From positions 1-44,284 of the forward strand of contig JBAXGW010000035.1 in NCBI GenBank assembly GCA_037139195.1: 44,284 bases of DNA. Direction: 5' to 3'. Position numbers and translations under genes: made by a program. Source of the DNA: JBAXGW01 sp037139195 (lineage in GTDB: Bacteria; Bacteroidota; Bacteroidia; Bacteroidales; JAHJDW01). Each line of letters starts with the position of its first letter. Within the stretch, counting starts at the first letter, position 1. A model generated the notes under the pieces. The model did no database searches. It had not been told where the DNA came from and worked only from the letters and a program-made list of their open reading frames with translations. Below are positions 7,762-17,442 of the stretch, in pieces.

Positions 7762-9081
7762 TTATTTTCTAATACCAATACAGTCATAATAAAATCCTGC
7801 GTCAGTAACTTCTTGAGTACTGTATATATTTCTACCGTCGAAAATTACGTGATTGTTCATCAATTTTTTCATTAAATCAAAATCAGGGAATCTGAAGTCA
7901 GTCCATTCTGTAACTAGCATTAAACAGTCTGCACCTTTTAATGCATCGTATTGGTTGCTAGTAAATTCAATTTTATTACCTAATTTACGTTTAGCTTCGT
8001 GAGTTGCAACAGGGTCGAATGCAACCACTTTACAGCCTGCCTCTAAAAGATTATTGATGATAACCAAGGATGGAGCCTCGCGCATATCATCGGTGTTAGG
8101 TTTGAATGAAAGTCCCCAAAGAGCAACCGTCTTTCCCCTTAAATCACCCTTGAAATATTTTTTAGCTTTATTAAATAATACATATTTTTGATCGTCGTTT
8201 ACATCTTCTACTGATTTTAAAACGCGCATGCTATATCCATTCTCATCAGCTGTTTTAATAAGGGCTTTAACATCTTTTGGGAAACAAGAGCCACCGTATC
8301 CAATTCCAGGATAGATGAATTTATTGCCTATGCGAGAGTCGCTACCAATACCTTTTCTAACTTTATTTACATCTGCACCCATTATTTCGCAAAGATTTGC
8401 AATGTCGTTCATAAAGCTAATTTTAGTAGCAAGCATAGAGTTTGCTGCATATTTTGTCATTTCAGCAGATGGAACGTCCATGAAAATTACAGGATGACCA
8501 TTTAAAACAAATGGTTTGTATAATCTCGACATTAATTCTTCTGCTTTTTGTGATTCAATTCCAACAACAATTCTATCAGGTTTCATGAAATCGTTAATAG
8601 CATCACCTTCTTTTAAAAACTCTGGATTTGAAGCAATGTCAAATTCAATATTTTCGCCTCTATTGTTTAATTCTTCTTGAATAGCATCTCTAACTCTTTT
8701 AGCCGTTCCAACAGGAACAGTGCTTTTAGTTACCATTAGAAGGTATTTTTTCATATTTTTACCAACTGTTCTTGCAACGTCGATAACGTATTTTAAATCA
8801 GCACTTCCATCTTCATCTGGAGGAGTTCCAACTGCGCTAAAAATTACATCTGCATCATCAAGGCAACTAGCCAAATCGGTAGAAAACTTTAGTTTTCCTT
8901 TATTTACATTACGAGCAATCATTTCATCTAATCCTGGTTCATAGATAGGAGAGATGCCTTTATGCAAATTTTCAATTTTAACAGTATCGATGTCAACGCA
9001 AACAACATCAATTCCAACTTCTGCAAAACAAGTTCCAGTAACTAAACCTACATACCCTGTTCCTACGATAACTACTTTCAT
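7762..9081 (-). CDS. ugd: UDP-glucose 6-dehydrogenase
   Basis: Ugd oxidises UDP-glucose twice with NAD+ to give UDP-glucuronate, a precursor for capsule, O-antigen and, through UXS, UDP-xylose. The Rossmann motif GTGYVGLVTGTCFAEVG is at the N-terminus, VTKSTVPVGT in the middle, and the catalytic Cys266 in GYGGSCFPKD. The length of 439 residues is typical. The ATG at 9081 places the first strand of the Rossmann fold directly at the N-terminus, as in homologues. The UXS gene lies downstream on the same strand but is separated by a terminator and its own promoter. Confidence 0.96.
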   Translation of the reverse strand: MKVVIVGTGYVGLVTGTCFAEVGIDVVCVDIDTVKIENLHKGISPIYEPGLDEMIARNVNKGKLKFSTDLASCLDDADVIFSAVGTPPDEDGSADLKYVIDVARTVGKNMKKYLLMVTKSTVPVGTAKRVRDAIQEELNNRGENIEFDIASNPEFLKEGDAINDFMKPDRIVVGIESQKAEELMSRLYKPFVLNGHPVIFMDVPSAEMTKYAANSMLATKISFMNDIANLCEIMGADVNKVRKGIGSDSRIGNKFIYPGIGYGGSCFPKDVKALIKTADENGYSMRVLKSVEDVNDDQKYVLFNKAKKYFKGDLRGKTVALWGLSFKPNTDDMREAPSLVIINNLLEAGCKVVAFDPVATHEAKRKLGNKIEFTSNQYDALKGADCLMLVTEWTDFRFPDFDLMKKLMNNHVIFDGRNIYSTQEVTDAGFYYDCIGIRK

Positions 9082-9160
9082 ATTATTATATTTTTTATTT
9101 ATTCTATGTTTTTTTTGGTAAAATTAATATTTTCATTTGATTTTAAAAAAAATAATTGAC

Positions 9161-9188
9161 TTTTATTGTTAATCAATTAACAATAAAA
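9161..9188. promoter_or_regulatory. Perfect 28-bp AT-rich palindrome upstream of ugd
   Basis: TTTTATTGTTAAT (9161-9173), a CA centre and ATTAACAATAAAA (9176-9188) form perfect 13-bp arms. It lies 80 bp upstream of the ugd ATG and 29 bp past the acyltransferase stop. It may be an operator for ugd or an AT-rich terminator for the upstream gene; the sequence does not decide between them. Confidence 0.5.
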
Positions 9189-9216
9189 ATATTAATTTAC
9201 GATATTTTTCTAAAAA

Positions 9217-10077
9217 TCAATTATTTGTCCTTTTGTGTTTCCATCTACGGTGCGACCAAAGATAATGTTCGGGTGATTCATAAATAGATTTTTCGAGCAA
9301 ATCAATGAATCCTTCTGTAATGCTGAATTCATCTGATTCTTTAGGATTTAATTCTACTGGAATAAATTCTATTTCATATTTTGCAAATGCAATCTTTTTT
9401 ATATCGAGAAAAAAGACAGGAAATCCGGTAGCTTTTGAAAGTTTTTCAGGCCCTAAATAAAATAAAGCATCCTGATTCATGAATTTTGTCCAGTATTTCG
9501 ATTCGCTTCTTAATGGGGTTTGATCTGCTATTAATCCGTATAAATTTCTTTTGTTTCTGTTTTTAACAATTGTTCGTGGAGTTTCTTCCGAAGTCATCAA
9601 TTTTATTCCAAAACGGCACCTTATTTTTCTTAAAAACCGATCAAAAGATTTGGAAGCTAATGGTTTATAAGTTACATAGATGTTGTATTTTGAATGCTTT
9701 TGTAAAATAGTTAAGATTTCCCAATTGCAATAATGTCCCTGAATTAGAAATATGCTGTGATGTTTTTCAAATATTTCATCTAATATTTTCGGATTTTTAA
9801 ACGAAATCATTTTTTCTAATCCTTTATCACTTATTGAAATCGATTTTATAACTTCAATTATTAATTCTGATAAATGAATATAAAACTTTCTAGAAATAAG
9901 ATTTATTCTTTCATCTGAATAGTTTGGAAATGATTTTTTAAGATTAGACTTTACTACTTTTTTTCTGTACCCAATAACATAATAGAGAAGAAAAAAAATA
10001 ACTTTGGATAATAGCTTTAAAAAAAACAATGGAAGTAAAGATAAAAGCCAAAGAAAAGAATAGATGAAATAATACAT
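9217..10077 (-). CDS. Lipid A biosynthesis acyltransferase (LpxL/HtrB family)
   Basis: These inner-membrane enzymes add secondary acyl chains to the lipid A precursor. An N-terminal hydrophobic stretch (YFIYSFLWLLSLLPLFFLKL) serves as membrane anchor. The catalytic H-x4-E dyad is His115 and Glu120 in HYCNWE, preceded by IQG. The ATG at 10077 is used; a frame two codons longer would need TTG. At 286 residues it is slightly short of the enterobacterial enzymes, as usual for Bacteroidetes. It follows the hybrid kinase gene by about 40 bp on the same strand and lies upstream of ugd, so an envelope role fits the neighbourhood. Which acyl chain is added is not visible. Confidence 0.88.
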   Translation of the reverse strand: MYYFIYSFLWLLSLLPLFFLKLLSKVIFFLLYYVIGYRKKVVKSNLKKSFPNYSDERINLISRKFYIHLSELIIEVIKSISISDKGLEKMISFKNPKILDEIFEKHHSIFLIQGHYCNWEILTILQKHSKYNIYVTYKPLASKSFDRFLRKIRCRFGIKLMTSEETPRTIVKNRNKRNLYGLIADQTPLRSESKYWTKFMNQDALFYLGPEKLSKATGFPVFFLDIKKIAFAKYEIEFIPVELNPKESDEFSITEGFIDLLEKSIYESPEHYLWSHRRWKHKRTNN

Positions 10078-10116
10078 GAACAATTATTTTTTGCGAAGAT
10101 AATTAATAAAGATTTG

Positions 10117-13100
10117 TTAAAGTAATAATTTTGAAATTGTATCTAACAATTCTTTTTCATTAATAGGCTTTGTAATATATTCGTCCATGCCTGCAGAAAT
10201 AAACTTTTCTTTATCGCCTTTAATCGCATAACCTGTTATAGCAATAATTTTAATCTTATTGTTGTTTTCTTTATCTAAATCTCTAATTATTTTAGTTGCT
10301 TCAAAGCCATCCATTTTGGGCATTTGTCCATCCATCAATATAACATCATATTTATTTGATTTGAATTTTTCTACTGCCTGAATACCGTTAAATGCACCAT
10401 CAACAATAAATCCTTGGTCTGACAAAAAACTTTTAAGGTACATTTGGTTAATTCCATCGTCTTCAACAATTAGAATATTATATTTCTTGTTTTCATAAGG
10501 CAATTCATCATTTTGAATAACTTCTGATATAATAGGTTGTTCAATTATCTTAAAAGTTAAAGTTAATTCAAAAACACTACCCTTGTTCAATTCACTTGAT
10601 GCAGTTATATATCCTCCCATGTGTTCAGCGTACTTTTTCACAATTGCCAAACCAAGCCCTGTACCAGCATATTCTTTAGTTGTTGAACTGTCTAATTGAG
10701 TAAATGAATTAAATAATTTAGGGAGGTCATCATTGCTAATTCCAATGCCAGTATCTGATATTCTGATTTTTGAAATAAAAGTATCATTTTTAATTAAACC
10801 ATCAAATTCAATGTTTATTTCACCATGAAAAGTGAATTTTAGAGAATTTGAAATAAGGTTTACTAAACATTGCTTGGTTTTATTATAATCACCAAAAAGG
10901 TATTCTGGGTAATTATTAATTGTAGTGTTTAATTTTAAGCCTTTTTCTGATGCTTGACTGCTAAATATTTGAATTAATTCTTCATTTAGTTTGATAATTG
11001 AAAAACTTTCTTCGACAAGAACCAATTTATTTGCTTCAATTTTTGAAAAATCTAATATATCGTTCAATATATTAAGCAGACTCTTTGATGAAGCGGTTAG
11101 TGAATGAATATATTTTAATTGGTCTTCATCAAGTTTGCTTCTTTTTAACATATTTGTCATGCCAACAATAACATTCATTGGGTTTCTTATTTCATGACTC
11201 ATATTTGCTAAAAACTCTGACTTTGCTTTATTTGCAATTTCGGCTGCTTCTTTTTGTTTTAACAACTCATCTTTAAGAATAATGTCTGTGATATCGCGAG
11301 ACACAGAAACTATTTCTTTTTTTGTAATAGTATTTTCATTAGCAATTGCCTTGCTCGATGTTTCTAACCAAATGTAATTACCGTCTTTTTTTTGAAATCT
11401 AAAGCGAACAATCTGTTTTGCGTCATTTGGTTTGATATTTGAAAAGAAATCCCTGAGTGTTTCAATTTCATCAGAGTGAAAATATTTCCAAATTTTTGTT
11501 GATATTATCTCTTCTGGTTTATATCCTGTTATTACTTCACAAACCGATGAAATAAAAATAAAGTTGCCTTCTGTATCATGTTTTGAAATTATATCATTGG
11601 TGTTTTCTGCTAGTAGCCTGTAATCAGCTTCTCTTTTAATTAATGCTTGTTGCGCATTTCTAAGCAAAGTTATATCTTCAACCAGTGCAATTCCACCATT
11701 TATAAGGTTGTTATTATAGATTGGAGCAAAATCGGCTTTTCTATATGTCTTTTCTCCATTTGCAATTGTAAATTCTCCTTCAAATCGAAAAGTATTGCCT
11801 TTAAGTGTTTCTATAACTCCATCTCCAATTGGTTGATTCTTTAAAGCATTTAAAATATTAACTCCAATAAGTTTGCTTTTTGGCAAATCAAGATTTTCGT
11901 TACATTCAATAATAACACCATCATTGTTATATAAAACTATTCCGATAGGTGCATTTTCAAAAATTGTACGATATTTTTCTTCGTTTATTTTTAATGCATC
12001 TTCAGTTAGTTTTCTTTGGTTTACATTCCTTGTAACACCATGCACTCCAATTATTTCGTTGTTTTGGTTTCTAATAAACGTAACACTCACTTCGCCCCAC
12101 ATTAAACTGCCACTTTTATGTTTGTGAAGCATTTCAAATGTAAAACCTGTATGATCTATATTGTTTTTCCCTTTTGCAAATTCAGTATTGAAGGTGTTTA
12201 AAACTAGTTGGTATGATTCATCTGGCAAACGTTCTTGAGTTTTCATTGACGTGTATTCAGATGGGGTATATCCTAACTGAGTAAAAACGGAAGGACTAAT
12301 ATAGGTGGTTTCAAGCGAAAGATTCATTGTCCAGATAACATCTGATGTGTTTTCGGCAATTAAACGATATTTTTCTTCACTTTCTTTTAATGAATATTCT
12401 GCATTTTTTATGTCTGTGATATCCGAGGTAATTCCGTCAAATCTAATAACATTATTTGGTAAAGTAGAGCATTTTAATTTGTCGAGAACCCATCTTACTT
12501 TTCCATCTTTTCTAATAATTCTATATTCAATCTCAAAACCATTATTTAACCCTAAATAAGTTTCTTGGAAATATTTTACAGTTCTATCATAATCATCTGG
12601 ATGTATAATACTATTCCAGTTTGAATAATTTGACGTAAAAAAACTTAATTCGTAACCAGATAAAATTTCAATTTGAGTAGTTGTATAAATGTGATGATAA
12701 ATTCCATCAGAATCAACTTCTCCGCACCAAACAAAATCGGGTATTGCATTTAAAATTCTTGAAAAATTATCATTTGCAATTTTTAATTTTTGTTCCAGTT
12801 TTTTTGTAAATGTAACATCTTTTATAATATTACCATGCCAATTGGAGTCTTTGCCTTTTACTTTGAAAATTGTATGCTGTATTATTAAACTTTCTTTTGT
12901 TTTGCAGTTGTTAATTCTAATATTATCAAAAAACAAATCATCATACTTTTCTCTAGTTTTAAGGGTTGTTAAGAGCTCAAAATAATAAGTAGATTTATTA
13001 ATAAAATCATTTTCAATAAATAAAGAATTAATATCACCAAAAAAAACACCAATGGTTTCTTCTTTTTTTAGACCTGTAATTTCTTCTGCATTTATGTTCC

Positions 13101-14001
13101 AATCAACAATAATTCCGTTGTCATCAATAATATAAATGCCATCAGAAGAATTATCAAAAAAATTACTAAATTTATTTTCGCTTATTTCTATTTCTTTTGC
13201 AGCGTTAATTCTATCTGAAATATCTCTGAATATAACTTGAGATGCAGGCTTTCCTTCAAACTCTATTGAGCTTCCTGTAACTTCAACATCAATAAGAGTA
13301 TTATCAAAGCGAATGAATTTTTCTTCTATAATATAACAAGTGGCTTTGTTTTCGTATATCTCTTTTATTCGTTCAATAACCATTGGTCGATAGTCTGGAT
13401 GAACGAAATCCATAGCATTTTTATTTGTTAAATCCTCTGTTTCTGGAACTCTTAGTAGTTTTAGAGCTGCTGGATTATGAAAAACAATTTTGCCTTGACA
13501 ATGTATAATAATACCATCTGGAGAATTGTTAACTATTGATCGGTATTTTTGTTCGCTCTCAAATATTTTTTGCTTCGTTGTAATTCTATCTGAAATATCT
13601 TGAACTATAGATAAAATAAATAAATTGTCGTTTGACTTAAAATAAGATGTTTGTACTTCAACGTTTTTTATTTCGCCCTTTGAGTTTTTGTGAGAAAAAA
13701 GAAATATTGTTTTATTATTGTAAAGCAAATTGCATATTTCACTATAAATAACCTCTTTGCTTGATATGTTAATATTAAATAGGGAACTATTGATAAATTC
13801 TGCTTCCGAGTATAAATAAAAATTAAGAGCAGCCTGATTAACTTTAACATAAGTTAACTTTACCGCATCAAACAAATAAACAATAGAGCCCGATTTTTCA
13901 AAAATTCTCCAAAAGTTTTCAATTGAGCAATTGGGAATATCAATGGAATCGTTTTTGCAAAACAATTGAATATCTGACACATAACTGCTAATATCTTTCA
14001 T
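10117..14001 (-). CDS. Hybrid sensor histidine kinase with about seven PAS domains
   Basis: This 1294-residue soluble sensor has no membrane segment. About seven PAS/PAC units occupy residues 20-920, with repeated 'EEKYR.I.EN..D.I' linkers and PAC endings such as RDISDR and VTRNVNQR. A HisKA dimerisation domain follows with phospho-acceptor His936 in NMSHEIRNPMN, then a HATPase domain (NLISNSLKFT, DTGIGIS, GTGLGLAI). A C-terminal receiver carries the phosphorylatable Asp1224 in LMDGQMPKMDG. Phosphate probably moves from His936 to Asp1224 and on to an unlinked Hpt protein; no output domain or partner is encoded nearby. The signals sensed are unknown, and no haem or flavin motif is evident by eye. 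The start ATG at 14001 follows an AT-rich gap. Confidence 0.93.
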   Translation of the reverse strand: MKDISSYVSDIQLFCKNDSIDIPNCSIENFWRIFEKSGSIVYLFDAVKLTYVKVNQAALNFYLYSEAEFINSSLFNINISSKEVIYSEICNLLYNNKTIFLFSHKNSKGEIKNVEVQTSYFKSNDNLFILSIVQDISDRITTKQKIFESEQKYRSIVNNSPDGIIIHCQGKIVFHNPAALKLLRVPETEDLTNKNAMDFVHPDYRPMVIERIKEIYENKATCYIIEEKFIRFDNTLIDVEVTGSSIEFEGKPASQVIFRDISDRINAAKEIEISENKFSNFFDNSSDGIYIIDDNGIIVDWNINAEEITGLKKEETIGVFFGDINSLFIENDFINKSTYYFELLTTLKTREKYDDLFFDNIRINNCKTKESLIIQHTIFKVKGKDSNWHGNIIKDVTFTKKLEQKLKIANDNFSRILNAIPDFVWCGEVDSDGIYHHIYTTTQIEILSGYELSFFTSNYSNWNSIIHPDDYDRTVKYFQETYLGLNNGFEIEYRIIRKDGKVRWVLDKLKCSTLPNNVIRFDGITSDITDIKNAEYSLKESEEKYRLIAENTSDVIWTMNLSLETTYISPSVFTQLGYTPSEYTSMKTQERLPDESYQLVLNTFNTEFAKGKNNIDHTGFTFEMLHKHKSGSLMWGEVSVTFIRNQNNEIIGVHGVTRNVNQRKLTEDALKINEEKYRTIFENAPIGIVLYNNDGVIIECNENLDLPKSKLIGVNILNALKNQPIGDGVIETLKGNTFRFEGEFTIANGEKTYRKADFAPIYNNNLINGGIALVEDITLLRNAQQALIKREADYRLLAENTNDIISKHDTEGNFIFISSVCEVITGYKPEEIISTKIWKYFHSDEIETLRDFFSNIKPNDAKQIVRFRFQKKDGNYIWLETSSKAIANENTITKKEIVSVSRDITDIILKDELLKQKEAAEIANKAKSEFLANMSHEIRNPMNVIVGMTNMLKRSKLDEDQLKYIHSLTASSKSLLNILNDILDFSKIEANKLVLVEESFSIIKLNEELIQIFSSQASEKGLKLNTTINNYPEYLFGDYNKTKQCLVNLISNSLKFTFHGEINIEFDGLIKNDTFISKIRISDTGIGISNDDLPKLFNSFTQLDSSTTKEYAGTGLGLAIVKKYAEHMGGYITASSELNKGSVFELTLTFKIIEQPIISEVIQNDELPYENKKYNILIVEDDGINQMYLKSFLSDQGFIVDGAFNGIQAVEKFKSNKYDVILMDGQMPKMDGFEATKIIRDLDKENNNKIKIIAITGYAIKGDKEKFISAGMDEYITKPINEKELLDTISKLLL

Positions 14002-14105
14002 TTTAAAGCTTATTGGTGGATAATAATTAGCTCTGTAAAATTTTATTAAAAGTAAAAATAATAATATTTTTTGATGAAACGAAATAAAACAATATTAAAC
14101 ACAAT

Positions 14106-14870
14106 TTAAATGTCGTTAAAAACGCCCATTCCAAAAAGAGCAAAGTCGTATTTAAATGGATCGTTTTTATCAAATTGCTTTAGCGAATTAGTGAGCAATT
14201 CAGCAGATAACCAGTCGTTTTGAACTCTATTTAACAAACCAAATTTTCTAGCTATATTGCTTGAGTGAACATCAAGTGGAATAATTAAGTCTTTTGACTG
14301 TAGATTGTTCCATATTCCAAAGTCAACGCCATATTTGTCTTTTCTAATCATCCATCTTAAAAATAAATTAATTCTTTTGGCGGCGGCTTTTTTTTCAACA
14401 TTTGAAATATGTTTTTCAGTTCTATTTAAATGTTCTTTTTCAAAAAAAAGTTTTCTAAAATTAATTATTTTCTCTTTTGTAGAACTGCCATCAGAAAATG
14501 CATTTTCAAGTCCATTATGTTTTAAATATATGTTTTTCAATGATTTTACAAAAAACAACACGTCGATTGCATTAAAAGTTCGATAATAAAATTTATCAAT
14601 ACAATTTATTTCGTTTTCAGATGAATTAATGACAAATAAATAAGGATCGAAATCCATTAATTGCATCAAGTAATTTGCACTTTTAATAATGGCTTTTCTT
14701 TGTCCCCAGCAAATTGCAGAAGTTAAAAAAGCAGATACCTCAATATCTGCTTTCTTTGTAAATTGATGTGGAATACATATCGGGTCACTTTCTACAAAAG
14801 AAACCTGGTTGTATTGAATAAACTTTTTTTCAAGAATATATTTTAGTTCTTCGAAAGTTAATTCGTTCAT
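14106..14870 (-). CDS. TIGR02757 family protein of unknown function
   Basis: The sequence fits the TIGR02757 (DUF2400) family common in Bacteroidetes, about 250 residues long, with conserved segments such as DPICIPHQF, CWGQRKAI and the C-terminal DVHSSNIARKFGLL. The function is not known. I start it at the ATG at 14870 (254 residues, MNELTFEEL), preceded by AAAAGGTAAG, rather than at a TTG eight codons further upstream. It has no signal peptide and is probably cytoplasmic. It lies between the hybrid kinase and purC, with an interspersed palindromic element just upstream. Confidence 0.85.
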   Translation of the reverse strand: MNELTFEELKYILEKKFIQYNQVSFVESDPICIPHQFTKKADIEVSAFLTSAICWGQRKAIIKSANYLMQLMDFDPYLFVINSSENEINCIDKFYYRTFNAIDVLFFVKSLKNIYLKHNGLENAFSDGSSTKEKIINFRKLFFEKEHLNRTEKHISNVEKKAAAKRINLFLRWMIRKDKYGVDFGIWNNLQSKDLIIPLDVHSSNIARKFGLLNRVQNDWLSAELLTNSLKQFDKNDPFKYDFALFGMGVFNDI

Positions 14871-14917
14871 TTGTATCTTACCTTTTAGCCGCAAGCTAAT
14901 TATTCCTTATCTATATA

Positions 14918-14990
14918 GACTTCGACTTACTTCGGCTTTGCTCAGCAACCACCGCTCAGTCTGCGGTCACTCTGAGTATAGTCGATGAGT
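14918..14990. repeat. Interspersed palindromic element
   Basis: The element GACTTCGACTTACTTCGG to CTCTGAGTATAGTCGATGAG contains a central ACCGC(14951-14955)/GCGGT(14963-14967) stem and outer CTCAG/CTGAG arms, so it can fold into an imperfect hairpin on either strand. From memory it resembles repeats scattered between genes in many Bacteroidetes. It is G+C-richer than its surroundings. Confidence 0.55.
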
Positions 14991-15035
14991 ATTTATTGTT
15001 AACGCCTTAAAAATTCCTGGCGGATTTAGGTTTTA

Positions 15036-15983
15036 TTATAAATTATTCAAATAGTTATTGATGTTTGTTTCAACTCTACTTAACACATTATTAATATCCG
15101 CTTTTTGAAATTTATCGCTAGTAATTTGTTCAAAAAGTTCAATGTATCTTTCTGATACTGAATTAACAAACTCGTCAGTCATTTCAGGAACTTTTTGTCC
15201 GTCTTTTCCTTGAAATCCATTTTCCATCAACCATTCGCGAACAAATTCTTTTGAAAGTTGTTTCTGGCTTTCGCCTTTCGCTTGGCGCTCTTCGTAACCT
15301 TCTTTGTAAAAGTAGCGTGAGGAATCTGGTGTATGAATTTCATCAATTAAATATATTTGACCGTTTTTTTTGCCAAATTCATATTTAGTATCTACCAAAA
15401 TCAAACCCATTTTTGCAGCAATTTGAGTTCCACGCTCAAATATTTGCATAGTATATTTTTCTAATAAAGCGTAATCTTCGGCCGAAACCAAATTGTGTTT
15501 CAAAATATCTTCTTTAGAAATATCTTCATCGTGTCCAATGTCTTCTTTTGTAGTAGGAGTGATGATTGGCGTAGGAAATTTATCGTTTTCTTTCATTCCA
15601 TCTGGCATAGCAACACCACATAATGTGCGTTTACCTTCTTTGTATTCTCTCCAAGCATGACCAGATAAATATCCGCGAATAACCATTTCTACTTTAAACG
15701 CTTCGCATTTATGACCTACTGTAACCATTGGATCTGGAGTTGCAATTTTCCAGTTTTGAACAATGTCTTTAGTTTCATCTAAAAATTTTGCAGCTATTTG
15801 ATTAAGTACTTGACCTTTATAAGGAATTCCTTTGGGAAGCACTACGTCGAAAGCAGAAATTCTATCAGAAACAATCATTACTAAATGCTCGTCGTTGATA
15901 TTATATACCTCACGAACTTTTCCGTGATAAACGTCTTTTTGTCCTTTGAAATTGAAATCGGTTCTAGTGATTGCGTTTGTCAT
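15036..15983 (-). CDS. purC: Phosphoribosylaminoimidazole-succinocarboxamide synthase
   Basis: PurC joins CAIR and aspartate with ATP to give SAICAR in de novo purine synthesis. The family opening GKVREVYN, the nucleotide and substrate segment SDRISAFDVVLPKGIPYKG, RGYLSGHAWREYKEG, and the closing LIDEIHTPDSSRY are all present. At 315 residues it belongs to the longer, yeast-like form rather than the 240-residue E. coli type. It is transcribed alone from a promoter at 16010-16041. An 11-bp palindrome GCTTGTTAAGC (16029-16039) touches the -33 element and could be an operator, but that is inference. Confidence 0.96.
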   Translation of the reverse strand: MTNAITRTDFNFKGQKDVYHGKVREVYNINDEHLVMIVSDRISAFDVVLPKGIPYKGQVLNQIAAKFLDETKDIVQNWKIATPDPMVTVGHKCEAFKVEMVIRGYLSGHAWREYKEGKRTLCGVAMPDGMKENDKFPTPIITPTTKEDIGHDEDISKEDILKHNLVSAEDYALLEKYTMQIFERGTQIAAKMGLILVDTKYEFGKKNGQIYLIDEIHTPDSSRYFYKEGYEERQAKGESQKQLSKEFVREWLMENGFQGKDGQKVPEMTDEFVNSVSERYIELFEQITSDKFQKADINNVLSRVETNINNYLNNL

Positions 15984-16009
15984 AACAATAGTAGATTAAT
16001 AATTTAATG

Positions 16010-16041
16010 CAAAAATATAATAAAAAGTGCTTGTTAAGCAA
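16010..16041 (-). promoter_or_regulatory. Promoter of purC
   Basis: Minus-strand TTG (16041-16039), a 21-bp spacer and TATTTTTG (16017-16010) fit the Bacteroidetes consensus, 26 bp upstream of the ATG. GCTT-gtt-AAGC abuts the -33 box. Confidence 0.55.
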
Positions 16042-16136
16042 TAGTAAATATTTCAAAATTGAGTTTATACTTAATTATTATATGTGAATCTCAGAAAAAT
16101 ACACGCAATGCTCAGTAAAACAAATTGTTATAGTTA

Positions 16137-17387
16137 TTAACAATTTAATAACATCCATTTCCAAACAGGAATAATATTTATTGTTTTGTTTTCAATTTGA
16201 ATCGTTTCTTCAGAACTTGAAGTTAATATTAAACCCTTGTCTAAATTGTGAGTGTTAAGGGCTTCAAGCAAACCGTTAATTTCTCGTTGCTTGGTAATTT
16301 CATTTTCAAAAGTATGGCAAACTTGAATGGCTTCGCTTATTGAAAAGCCATTTCTAATTACAAAGTCGCATTCGAAATTATTTTGATGGTAGAATATCTC
16401 TTTTCCTCGTCTTTTTAGTTCTATAAAAACTGTGTTTTCAAGCAATCGACCCGTGTTTTTCGAAAAATTAAATCCTAATTTTTGAACAAGTGCATTATCG
16501 ATAAAATAGTTTTTCTTTGGATTTATGTATTGGGCTTTTAGCGAAAAATCAAATTTTGAAACCTGAAACAGCATATATGTGTTTTCTATATATGAAAGAT
16601 AGTTTTTCACTGTTGTTGTGTTTTTTACCCCAATAACACTTGCTAATGATTGATAAGTGGCAGGTTTAGCGATATTACTTGCAATAAAATACATTAATTG
16701 AAGAATTTCTCGTTCGTTAGTGAGTCTATTTCGTATCATTACATCTTTGTAAAGTATTGATTCATATAGCTGTTTGAGATATTGTTCGTTTTTTTGTTTT
16801 ACATAAATAGGTATTCCGCCGTTTTCTAGAAAGTCGTTGAAATAAGCGCTTATTTTCCCGTTTTCATCTGTTGTGAAAATATTGTCGTTTGGCAAATTAA
16901 ATTTTTTGAATCTCAGAAATTCTCTAAAAGAAAATGGATATAATTCAAAGCGAACATATCTTCCTGTTAGATGAGTGCCGAGTTCTCGACTCAGCATGGT
17001 TGCATTTGAGCCTGTGATAAATATTTTATTCCTAGCGTCATAAAGTCTGCGAACAAAACGTTCCCAGCCGGGTATATTTTGTATTTCATCAAAATAGAAT
17101 ATTTGTTGAGAACCATACATTTCAACGAAAACTTCGTGTAGAAGCTGGAAATCATTGATACTGAAATTAACTAATCGCTCGTCATCAAAATTGATGAAAA
17201 AATCTTGTTCCTTTTGTTTTTTTCTGATTTGTTGTAGTAAAACAGATTTTCCACATCGTCTAATTCCCGATATTACAAGTATTTCATCGCAATTAACAAG
17301 CTCAAGTGGAATACTTCTTTCAATTTTACCAGAAGTATCTCTTTGTTTGTTTTGCTCTTTGATAACAGTTTTTAATGTTTCTTTCAT
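16137..17387 (-). CDS. AAA-type ATPase with DUF4143 domain
   Basis: The N-terminal half is a P-loop ATPase of the AAA_14 type: Walker A GIRRCGKS at about residues 41-48, Walker B IFYFDEIQ near 95-102, and FITGSN as sensor. The C-terminal half matches DUF4143, whose conserved part carries the nuclease-like signature 'N..F.EL.RRG....Y....N.E.DFVI' (here NTVFIELKRRG and NNFECDFVIRNG). The family is frequent and patchy in bacteria and its cellular role is not established. The ATG at 17387 (416 residues) is preferred over a TTG six codons upstream because the promoter -7 box lies at 17411-17418. Its promoter carries three palindromic repeats. It is transcribed alone. Confidence 0.88.
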   Translation of the reverse strand: MKETLKTVIKEQNKQRDTSGKIERSIPLELVNCDEILVISGIRRCGKSVLLQQIRKKQKEQDFFINFDDERLVNFSINDFQLLHEVFVEMYGSQQIFYFDEIQNIPGWERFVRRLYDARNKIFITGSNATMLSRELGTHLTGRYVRFELYPFSFREFLRFKKFNLPNDNIFTTDENGKISAYFNDFLENGGIPIYVKQKNEQYLKQLYESILYKDVMIRNRLTNEREILQLMYFIASNIAKPATYQSLASVIGVKNTTTVKNYLSYIENTYMLFQVSKFDFSLKAQYINPKKNYFIDNALVQKLGFNFSKNTGRLLENTVFIELKRRGKEIFYHQNNFECDFVIRNGFSISEAIQVCHTFENEITKQREINGLLEALNTHNLDKGLILTSSSEETIQIENKTINIIPVWKWMLLNC

Positions 17388-17410
17388 CTTTTTTAGCTTT
17401 TTCAACTCAA

Positions 17411-17442
17411 CAAATATACAATTACTCTATTTGAAAAACAAG
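17411..17442 (-). promoter_or_regulatory. Promoter of the DUF4143 ATPase gene
   Basis: Minus-strand CTTG (17442-17439), a 20-bp spacer and TATATTTG (17418-17411) approximate the Bacteroidetes consensus, 23 bp upstream of the ATG. The first CTCTATTTG element (17425-17433) lies inside the spacer. Confidence 0.55.

Noticed and set aside
17388..17405. TTG start of the DUF4143 ATPase
   Set aside because: It would leave almost no leader after the -7 box, and an ATG is available six codons on.
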